This document shows positions 1-5,158 of a DNA stretch of 7,536 nt, in pieces. The stretch's first letter is position 1, and every line of letters begins with the position of its first letter. Below the pieces are notes generated by a model, which saw only the letters and a program-made list of their open reading frames with translations, was not told the DNA's origin and searched no databases. The translations under genes were made by a program, and so were the position numbers. Source of the DNA: Desulfovibrio sp. (GTDB taxonomy: Bacteria; Desulfobacterota; Desulfovibrionia; Desulfovibrionales; Desulfovibrionaceae); the NCBI GenBank assembly GCA_031275955.1, contig JAISNZ010000253.1, positions 1 through 7,536 of the forward strand. The letters run 5' to 3'.

Positions 1-403
1 CAATGGTTCCGGTTTCCCCGGCAGCCAGCAGGAGGGCCGTCTGCCGGCTCAGGAAGGCCGGAATCTGGAGGATATCCACATTTTCCGCGGCAAGGGCGGC
101 CTCGTCCGGTTCATGAATATCGGTGGTCACAGGCAGGCCGGTTTCTTCCCGGATGCGGGCCAGCCAGGAAAGGCCCGTGCGGATGCCAGGTCCGCGGAAG
201 GCGCTCCTGGAGGTCCGGTTGGCCTTGTCATAGGAGGATTTGAAGATAACCGGCAGACGGGCCTGTTTTCCGGCTTCCCTGACCGCCAGGGCCACCTCCA
301 GAGCCAGCTCGTAACTTTCCAGCACACAGGGGCCGGCTATAATAAAATTTCGGGAGCGCAGGAAGGCATATAGCGCTTCAGAAGAAAGAAAGGTGTTCCC
401 CAT
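1..403 (-). CDS. kdsA: 3-deoxy-8-phosphooctulonate (Kdo-8-P) synthase, 3' end outside window
   Basis: This cytoplasmic enzyme condenses phosphoenolpyruvate with arabinose-5-phosphate to give Kdo-8-phosphate, the precursor of the Kdo sugar that anchors LPS core to lipid A. Only the first 134 codons are present; the family is usually about 270-285 residues. Visible signatures are IIAGPCVLES (residues 21-30), FKSSYDKANRTS (54-65, with the substrate-binding lysines K55 and K60 and arginine R63), the RGPG loop just after it, TDIHEP and LQIPAFLSRQT. Cys26 in AGPC sits where the metal-dependent class of Kdo-8-P synthases has its metal-ligand cysteine; the metal-independent E. coli type has Asn there. 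The ATG lies 6 bases after the pyrG stop, so the two genes are almost certainly co-transcribed and probably translationally linked. The Shine-Dalgarno is weak (GGA/AGAG within the end of pyrG). Confidence 0.95.
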   Translation of the reverse strand, partial: MGNTFLSSEALYAFLRSRNFIIAGPCVLESYELALEVALAVREAGKQARLPVIFKSSYDKANRTSRSAFRGPGIRTGLSWLARIREETGLPVTTDIHEPDEAALAAENVDILQIPAFLSRQTALLLAAGETGTI

Positions 404-409
404 GGCTCT

Positions 410-2062
410 CTACTGTTTTTCCCCGGCGGAACGCTTTTCCTTGGAGGCCCTGATAAAATCGCGGAACAAGGGGTGCGGCGCCATGGGCGTGGATTTGAAT
501 TCGGGGTGAAACTGGCAGCCGACAAACCAGGGATGATCCGGCAACTCCACCACCTCCACCAGAGAGGCGTCGGGCGATACCCCGCTGAAGCACATTCCGG
601 CCTTTTCCAGAACATCGCGGTAGGTGTTGTTGAATTCGAACCGATGCCGGTGGCGTTCACTGATCAGTTTTTGCCCATAGGCGTTGTGACATCGGGAACC
701 TTCCCTGAGCAGGCAGGGATAGGCGCCCAGGCGCATGGTGCCGCCCTTGTCGGAGTCATGGCCGCGCACGACCGTAATCTTTTTCCGGTAATCAAACCAT
801 TCCGTCAGCAGGTAGATGACCTTGTCCGGGCTTTCCGCGTTGAACTCCTCGGAATTGGCGTCGGACAGACCGGCCACATGACGGGCGAACTCAATGACCG
901 CGCATTGCATGCCAAGGCAGATCCCGAAAAAGGGGACCTTGTTCTCGCGGGCATAGCGGGCTGTGCTTATTTTTCCCTCAATTCCCCTGCCCCCGAAACC
1001 GCCGGGGATCAGAATGCCGTCCAGGTCGGACAGGAATTCCCGCGCGCTTTCAGCGCTGATGTCCTCCGAATTTACATACTTCAAGTTCACTTTCACAGCG
1101 TTGGCCACACCGCCGTGAATCAGGGCCTCATGCAAACTCTTGTAGGCTTCTTTCAATTCCACATATTTGCCGACAATGCCAATCGTCGTCTCGCCTTCGG
1201 GATGATCCAGGGCATAGACAAGATCCCGCCAGGGGGTGAGGGTCGGATTCTTGGCCGGCAGGCGCAGCATAATCGCCACTTTCTGATCCAGTCCCTCTTC
1301 ATAGAAGGCCAGGGGGACCTTATATACCTGATCCACATCCACGGAAGAGAATACCGCGTCCACGTCCACATCACAGAAGAGAGCGATTTTGCGTTTCAAT
1401 TCAGGGGAAACAGCCGTTTCACAGCGACAAATGATAATATCCGGCTGAATGCCGATACTGCGCAATTCCTTGACGCTGTGCTGCGTGGGTTTTGTTTTAT
1501 GCTCGCCGGCGGCCTGAAGGTACGGCACCAGGGTCAGATGGATGTACAGACAGCGATCCTTGCCCAGATCGCCGCGCAACTGGCGGATGGCTTCCAGAAA
1601 TGGCTGGCTTTCAATATCGCCCACTGTGCCCCCAATTTCCACAATGGCCACGTCAGGGTGATGTTCGGCCAGACTGCAGATAGCCAGCTTGATTTCATCG
1701 GTAATATGGGGAATAACCTGCACGGTGCCGCCCAGATAGTCGCCCCGGCGTTCCTTTGTGATGACGCTGTTGTAGATGCTGCCTGAGGTATAGTTGTTTT
1801 TCTGGGAAAGGGGAACGCCGAGAAAACGCTCGTAATGACCGAGATCCAGATCGGTCTCCGCCCCGTCATCTGTCACAAAGACTTCGCCGTGCTGAGTGGG
1901 ATTCATGGTGCCGGGATCCACGTTGATGTACGGATCCAGCTTCTGAATGGTGACGGAAAGACCTCTGGTCTTGAGCAGAGCGCCCAGGGAAGAGGCCGCC
2001 AGGCCCTTGCCGAGGGAAGACAGCACCCCGCCGGTAATAAAGATGAACTTTGTTTCCTTCAT
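410..2062 (-). CDS. pyrG: CTP synthase (glutamine-hydrolysing)
   Basis: Converts UTP to CTP using ATP and glutamine, the last step of pyrimidine nucleotide synthesis. The 550 residues match the family length (about 535-550). The N-terminal synthetase domain (about 1-270) carries GGVLSSLGKG (11-20), the nucleotide-binding segment DPYINVDPGTMNP (43-55), HGEVFVTDDGAETDLDLGHYERF (58-80), VEIGGTVGDIES (141-152) and EHKTKPTQHS (187-196). The C-terminal class I glutamine amidotransferase domain (about 293-535) has the oxyanion segment IPGGFGGRG (352-360), the nucleophile Cys382 in GICLGMQ, and His519/Glu521 in FHPEF. All key residues are present. The start at 2062 matches the family N-terminus (MKETKFIFITGG) and has AAGGA (2071-2075) 8 bases upstream. 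An in-frame ATG at 2128 with its own GAGGA would add 22 residues and cannot be excluded. kdsA follows 6 bases downstream. Confidence 0.97.
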   Translation of the reverse strand: MKETKFIFITGGVLSSLGKGLAASSLGALLKTRGLSVTIQKLDPYINVDPGTMNPTQHGEVFVTDDGAETDLDLGHYERFLGVPLSQKNNYTSGSIYNSVITKERRGDYLGGTVQVIPHITDEIKLAICSLAEHHPDVAIVEIGGTVGDIESQPFLEAIRQLRGDLGKDRCLYIHLTLVPYLQAAGEHKTKPTQHSVKELRSIGIQPDIIICRCETAVSPELKRKIALFCDVDVDAVFSSVDVDQVYKVPLAFYEEGLDQKVAIMLRLPAKNPTLTPWRDLVYALDHPEGETTIGIVGKYVELKEAYKSLHEALIHGGVANAVKVNLKYVNSEDISAESAREFLSDLDGILIPGGFGGRGIEGKISTARYARENKVPFFGICLGMQCAVIEFARHVAGLSDANSEEFNAESPDKVIYLLTEWFDYRKKITVVRGHDSDKGGTMRLGAYPCLLREGSRCHNAYGQKLISERHRHRFEFNNTYRDVLEKAGMCFSGVSPDASLVEVVELPDHPWFVGCQFHPEFKSTPMAPHPLFRDFIRASKEKRSAGEKQ

Positions 2063-2081
2063 GGGCGCGATCCTTTGCCGA

Positions 2082-2110
2082 TTGACCCCGTAACGGGGCG
2101 GGAGTAGTAT
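2082..2110 (+). promoter_or_regulatory. Candidate sigma-70 promoter for purQ
   Basis: TTGACC (2082-2087, 5 of 6 to consensus) and TAGTAT (2105-2110, 4 of 6) are separated by exactly 17 bases. Transcription would begin around 2117 and give a leader of about 110 bases carrying the hairpin at 2183-2202. The hexamers overlap the pyrG leader, so the two transcription units would interfere or be co-regulated. The -10 is poor, hence low confidence. Confidence 0.3.
2086..2098. repeat. Small hairpin in the pyrG leader
   Basis: CCCCG (2086-2090), a 3-base loop and CGGGG (2094-2098) form a perfect 5-bp GC stem. In the pyrG transcript it sits about 11 bases upstream of the AAGGA ribosome-binding site, where it could affect translation initiation. 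There is no U-run after it, so it is not a terminator. Confidence 0.4.
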
Positions 2111-2153
2111 CCGGGTCTGGGCGGACATCCGACATCCTCAGCGGTTGACGCAG

Positions 2154-2162
2154 TTTATACCA
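2154..2162 (-). promoter_or_regulatory. Candidate extended -10 promoter for pyrG-kdsA
   Basis: Read on the minus strand, the sequence is TGGTATAAA: a TATAAA hexamer (5 of 6 to TATAAT) preceded by the TGn of an extended -10 element. No good -35 hexamer lies 16-19 bases upstream, which is typical of extended -10 promoters. Transcription would start near 2147, giving a leader of about 85 bases before the ATG at 2062 and including the hairpin at 2086-2098. Confidence 0.4.
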
Positions 2163-2182
2163 AGTACTTCCTCCTGCCTAGA

Positions 2183-2202
2183 GCATTTCACCCGGGAAAT
2201 GC
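2183..2202. repeat. Perfect 7-bp inverted repeat upstream of purQ
   Basis: GCATTTC (2183-2189) and GAAATGC (2196-2202) are perfect complements around a 6-base spacer (ACCCGG). The site ends 28 bases before the purQ ATG and 14 bases before its probable GGGAA ribosome-binding site (2216-2220). It could be an mRNA hairpin in the purQ leader or a dyad operator for either gene. It matches no operator I can name. Confidence 0.45.
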
Positions 2203-2230
2203 CCGGCAGGGAACAGGGAAATCTGTCTGA

Positions 2231-3076
2231 ATGTACCGTACTCCTTTTTCTTCGCAACCTGCCCGGGCGCGCGCCCTTGTACTGACCGGATACGGCACGA
2301 ATTGCGAGCTGGAGTGCGCCCATGCCGCCAGGCAAGCCGGCGCGGACAGCGTTGAAATTGCCCATTTTGCCGACCTGATCGAAGCGAGAATTTTTTTGCG
2401 CGATTTCAATTTTCTTATTTTCCCCGGCGGTTTTCTGGATGGCGACGACCTTGGCGCGGCTCAGGCCGCGGCCCAGCGCTGGCGATACTCCAGGCCGCGA
2501 ACCGGAGACCCTCTGGTGGAGCAGCTCCTGGAGCGCGTTGCCGCGGGCGGCCTGATTCTCGGGGTTTGCAACGGATTTCAGCTCCTGGTCAAATTGGGGC
2601 TTTTGCCGGCCCTGGATGACGCCTACCTGGAGCGCCAGGTTTCCCTGGCCCACAATCTCTCGGCTCGCTTTGAGGACCGTTGGTGCCATCTTCTGGCCAA
2701 CGCGCAAACTCCCTGCGTTTTTACCCGGGGCCTGTCCCGCCTCTACCTTCCTGTTCGCCATGGAGAGGGCAATCTGATTCCACAAAACAGCCTCGTCCTG
2801 CGGCGATTGCGGGAAGAAAACCTGATTGCTCTGCAATATGTCCATCCGGACACAGGGTTGCCTACGGAAGAATATCCCCACAATCCCAATGGCTCTCCTC
2901 TGGGTATCGCCGGGCTTTGCGATCCGTCGGGCCGCATTTTCGGCCTTATGCCGCATCCGGAGGCATTTTCCCACCCCACCAATCATCCCGGCTGGACGCG
3001 GGGTGAAACTGCCCCGCTGGGGATACAGGTCTTTGCAAACGCCGTACGCTATCTGCGCGGGGAAGGCCGGGCATGA
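2231..3076 (+). CDS. purQ: Phosphoribosylformylglycinamidine (FGAM) synthase, glutaminase subunit (PurQ-like)
   Basis: A class I glutamine amidotransferase that supplies ammonia for converting FGAR to FGAM in purine synthesis; it needs a PurL-type synthase subunit, which is not in the window. The motifs are diagnostic of FGAM synthase glutaminase domains: GYGTNCELE near the N-terminus (20-28), FPGGF (64-68), the nucleophile Cys113 in GVCNGFQ, HGEG (177-180), YPHNPNGSPLGIAGL (215-229), and MPHPEAF with catalytic His242 and Glu244. At 281 residues it is about 50 longer than the small PurQ found with PurS/PurL. It has GGFLDGDDLGAA instead of the usual GGFSYGDYLR-type stretch, so it belongs to a longer subtype. 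The ATG at 2231 is preceded by GGGAA (2216-2220) at a 10-base spacing. It diverges from pyrG and overlaps the next gene by ATGA. Confidence 0.9.
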   Translation: MYRTPFSSQPARARALVLTGYGTNCELECAHAARQAGADSVEIAHFADLIEARIFLRDFNFLIFPGGFLDGDDLGAAQAAAQRWRYSRPRTGDPLVEQLLERVAAGGLILGVCNGFQLLVKLGLLPALDDAYLERQVSLAHNLSARFEDRWCHLLANAQTPCVFTRGLSRLYLPVRHGEGNLIPQNSLVLRRLREENLIALQYVHPDTGLPTEEYPHNPNGSPLGIAGLCDPSGRIFGLMPHPEAFSHPTNHPGWTRGETAPLGIQVFANAVRYLRGEGRA

Positions 3077-3516
3077 TCCCCTGCCATGTCTGTGGCCGGG
3101 ATGCCTCCACAGGATGGATCGTGGGGCTGCCTCCGTCTCCTGACAGCCAGAAACTGGCTCTTTGCTCCCGGCATGATACTCCGAAAAATCGGATCCTGCT
3201 GGAAAAGTCCTGGACCGCCCTTCTGACCCGATCCATTGCCGCGGCAGAGTCCGTTATCCGCCACAAGGCCTCGCCGCCGGCGCGCAAAATCGTCACCATC
3301 CGTTTTACCGCCGGCGGCGCCCTCTCCTTCACGGCCACGCGGTGCGTCCCCACGAACCACAGCACCTTGTGCATTGAGGAAGAGGACGGCGGCCGTACCT
3401 ATATCCCCATGCCCCAGATCCGCGATTACACAGTCCGTCCGGTCACCCGTACCGACGTTCAGGACGAACGGCCCCTGCTGCACCCTCGTTACGTATTGCA
3501 ACGGGATACGAAATGA
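3073..3516 (+). CDS. Uncharacterised 147-residue protein with a Cx2C...Cx2H putative zinc site
   Basis: I do not recognise a named family. The N-terminus has Cys4-x2-Cys7 and, 23 residues on, Cys31-x2-His34: four ligands arranged like a small zinc knuckle or treble-clef site. The middle (about 35-68) looks helical and basic. The C-terminal half (about 71-127) alternates hydrophobic residues as in beta strands, with IVTIRFTAGGALSFTATRC and YIPMPQIRDYTVRP as distinctive stretches. There is no signal peptide or membrane segment, so it is probably cytoplasmic. The ATG overlaps the purQ stop (ATGA), so translation is likely coupled and the amounts linked to PurQ. Codon use resembles its neighbours and the frame is clean, so I think it is a real gene. 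Function is unknown; nucleic-acid binding or a regulatory role would be guesses. Confidence 0.85.
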   Translation: MIPCHVCGRDASTGWIVGLPPSPDSQKLALCSRHDTPKNRILLEKSWTALLTRSIAAAESVIRHKASPPARKIVTIRFTAGGALSFTATRCVPTNHSTLCIEEEDGGRTYIPMPQIRDYTVRPVTRTDVQDERPLLHPRYVLQRDTK

Positions 3517-3537
3517 GGGGGTCCGGGGCCGTCAGTT

Positions 3538-3553
3538 CCGCGCGAAAGCGCGG
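3538..3553. terminator. GAAA-tetraloop hairpin after the purQ operon
   Basis: CCGCGC (3538-3543) pairs perfectly with GCGCGG (3548-3553) around a GAAA tetraloop, a very stable RNA fold, 22 bases after the stop of the zinc-site protein. GTCCG (3521-3525) and CGGAC (3555-3559) could add an outer stem. No T-run follows, so it is not a canonical intrinsic terminator. It may mark the 3' end of the purQ transcript or protect it. Confidence 0.35.
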
Positions 3554-3588
3554 GCGGACACTACCTGAAAAGACATGCCCCCCTCCAG

Positions 3589-3610
3589 CTGGGTTCCAGG
3601 CGGAGCCCAG
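3589..3610. terminator. 9-bp hairpin in the convergent gap
   Basis: CTGGGTTCC (3589-3597) pairs with GGAGCCCAG (3602-3610), eight Watson-Crick pairs and one G-T wobble, around an AGGC loop. It lies between two converging genes, 17 bases beyond the stop of the acyltransferase gene on the minus strand. The position fits a bidirectional terminator, but neither side has a proper T-run, so the role is tentative. Confidence 0.4.
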
Positions 3611-3626
3611 ATAGATCCATGTTTCC

Positions 3627-4517
3627 CTAACTCCCCGTCTTGCCCTCTTCTTTTGCTCGTGTCTTCCAGCGCTTGTGCATCCAGAACCATTGCTCCGGAT
3701 GTTTTTTGACCACCTCGGCCACGGCATCCGTATAAAAACGGGCGACGGCTCGCGCCCGTTCCGGTAAAGTCCCGGTTAACCGCGCCGTATGCAGCGGATT
3801 GGCTATATAGAGAAGATGCTTTTCCGCGCCGTCGCGCACCAGAAAAACCGGGAAAACGGCGGCTTTGGTCCGCAAGGCCAGGAGAGCCGGTCCCAGGGTG
3901 ACTGCGGCGGTATCTTCTAGAAAGGGCAAAAAAACCGCTTCCCGCCGGCTGGTGTTGTGATCCGCCAGGAGGGCAACCAGACCTTTCCGGCGCAAGGAAG
4001 GCACCACCACATTGCTGGCCTGGCGATGATCAACGACCCGCATACCCCGCGATCCGCGCAATTCCGCCATAACCAGGTTCAAGGCCGGGTTTTTCTGGAC
4101 GCGGACAACAACCATACCCTGTCGATCCGGCAGGAGATCGGCGGCAAGGCCGGGCATGAGCTCCCAGGACCCCAGGTGGGCCGTTGTGACAACGATGGGA
4201 GCGGTCTCCGCCTGTAAAAGGGCCAGGCCCTCCGGCGTAATGATCCGGCTGACGGAGAGGGCCGTGGAAAAATGAGCGGCATGGAAGATTTCCAGAAAGG
4301 AGAGAAAATTTTCTTCAAAACTCCGGCGGGCTATGGCCAGGGCCTCCTTCCGGGGTTGGCGCAGATGCTTTTCAACCGCGGCAACGGCCGCCTCGCGCCG
4401 CGCAGGCAACAGCCGCCAGGCAAGAGAGGCCATGATCCGGGCCAGACGCCGCAAGGCCCCCGGGCCAAGCCGGCCCAGACAACGGGCGAGGCGGCGCAAA
4501 AAAGGATAAACGATCAT
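3627..4517 (-). CDS. LpxL/HtrB-type lipid A (Kdo2-lipid A) acyltransferase
   Basis: Expected to transfer a fatty acyl chain from acyl-ACP to a hydroxyacyl chain of lipid A at the inner face of the cytoplasmic membrane. The 296 residues match the family (about 290-320). The N-terminal 1-37 is basic and hydrophobic, consistent with membrane attachment. The catalytic HX4E is His114-LGSW-Glu119; LLADHNTSRREAVFLPFLE (183-201) is the conserved second block, and HPEQWFWMHKRWKTR (273-287) is the family's C-terminal signature. The frame is open further upstream, but the ATG at 4517 is preferred: the protein then begins at the family N-terminus, 17 bases after the preceding stop, with GGGGCGGA upstream. 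Whether it is LpxL, LpxM or LpxP (laurate, myristate or palmitoleate donor) cannot be read from sequence, so no symbol is given. It is last in the msbA operon. Confidence 0.9.
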   Translation of the reverse strand: MIVYPFLRRLARCLGRLGPGALRRLARIMASLAWRLLPARREAAVAAVEKHLRQPRKEALAIARRSFEENFLSFLEIFHAAHFSTALSVSRIITPEGLALLQAETAPIVVTTAHLGSWELMPGLAADLLPDRQGMVVVRVQKNPALNLVMAELRGSRGMRVVDHRQASNVVVPSLRRKGLVALLADHNTSRREAVFLPFLEDTAAVTLGPALLALRTKAAVFPVFLVRDGAEKHLLYIANPLHTARLTGTLPERARAVARFYTDAVAEVVKKHPEQWFWMHKRWKTRAKEEGKTGS

Positions 4518-4534
4518 CTGCGTATCCGCCCCGT

Positions 4535-5158
4535 TCAGGTCAGACTGTCCATTTTCGCTTGCAGCTTCCGGCATTCCCGATCCAGGGACATTTCCGTAAT
4601 CCCTCCGGGATCGGGGAGATAGGGGGTCCCCCAAAGAACACGAACACGGCTGAACGGCAGGGGAAGCTGAAAACGATCCCAGGAGCGGAAAACCTTGGCC
4701 CGTTCGGGAAAGATGCGAAGCGGCACAATGTGGGCCGCGGATCGCATGGCCAGAAAGATGGCTCCCTCTTTGACCACGTGGCGAGGTCCCCGGGGACCGT
4801 CAACGGTAATGCAGCCGTTATACCGTTGGTCAGCCATCAAACGGGCCGTCCGGAGCAGGGCTTTCAAACCGTCACGGGAACTGGAGCCTCTGGCGGTCCG
4901 TATGCCCAGGGCTTCCAGCAGACGGGCCAGATATTCGCCGTCCCGGCTCCGGCTGACAATGGCGACAACCTTGAGTGTCCGGCGGATGTACATCATGGGA
5001 AAGAACTCATCATGCCACAAGACAATGACCATGGGTTTTCCCGCCGCTTCCAGGGCATCGGAAGCCTCGCGGCCTTCTTCCGCAATGCGCAGGGTACAAC
5101 ACCAGAGCCGATAAAAAAGACTGATACAGGGCGCCAGAACGGCGGGAGAAATGTTCAC
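4535..5158 (-). CDS. DUF374 (lysophospholipid acyltransferase-like) protein
   Basis: A 207-residue protein matching the DUF374 family, which resembles phospholipid acyltransferases but whose substrate is not established. Visible family features are the hydrophobic N-terminus (about 1-24), the histidine motif VLWHDEFFP (46-54, His49), IVSRSRDGEYLARLLEALG (67-85), RGSSSRDG (90-97) and the strongly conserved TVDGPRGP (118-125). The His block differs from the HX4D/E of LpxL and PlsC: the residue five after His49 is Pro. It starts with GTG at 5158, and the GTGA overlaps the msbA stop by 4 bases, so translation is coupled to MsbA. The neighbours imply a job in lipid A or envelope lipid assembly; that is inference from context. 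It is cytoplasmic or membrane-associated. Confidence 0.92.
   Translation of the reverse strand: MNISPAVLAPCISLFYRLWCCTLRIAEEGREASDALEAAGKPMVIVLWHDEFFPMMYIRRTLKVVAIVSRSRDGEYLARLLEALGIRTARGSSSRDGLKALLRTARLMADQRYNGCITVDGPRGPRHVVKEGAIFLAMRSAAHIVPLRIFPERAKVFRSWDRFQLPLPFSRVRVLWGTPYLPDPGGITEMSLDRECRKLQAKMDSLT

Larger units (their letters stand above)
2063..2230. promoter_or_regulatory. Shared divergent control region of pyrG and purQ
   Basis: This 168-bp gap separates the pyrG start (minus) from the purQ start (plus) and must hold both 5' regions. It contains a candidate promoter for each direction, two small hairpins (2086-2098 and 2183-2202), and a minus-strand AGGAGG (2170-2175) followed by no useful reading frame. 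I recognise no riboswitch or known operator. Its role as a control region is inferred from gene layout. Confidence 0.6.

Noticed and set aside
473..1786. A 437-codon open frame on the plus strand opposite pyrG
   Set aside because: It is fully antisense to a clear CTP synthase with intact catalytic residues. Its translation shows no family motifs and looks like the mirror of a codon-biased gene.
1866..2135. An 89-codon minus-strand frame starting in the pyrG leader
   Set aside because: It begins at an ATG within GAGGATG but runs into pyrG out of frame and has no protein-like features.
2145..2150. TTGACG as a -35 element for purQ
   Set aside because: No acceptable -10 hexamer lies 16-18 bases downstream; the sequence there is TTCCTCC-like.
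2063..2230. A riboswitch or attenuator between pyrG and purQ
   Set aside because: Only small hairpins are present, with no conserved aptamer pattern I recognise and no terminator U-run.
2138..2986. A 282-codon minus-strand frame opposite purQ
   Set aside because: It is antisense to a convincing PurQ. An AGGAGG near its end does not precede a useful start, and the protein has no recognisable domain.
4518..4634. 39-residue N-terminal extension of the LpxL-type gene
   Set aside because: It overlaps the 3' end of the DUF374 gene in another frame, is polar and unlike the family. The ATG at 4517 has its own ribosome-binding site.
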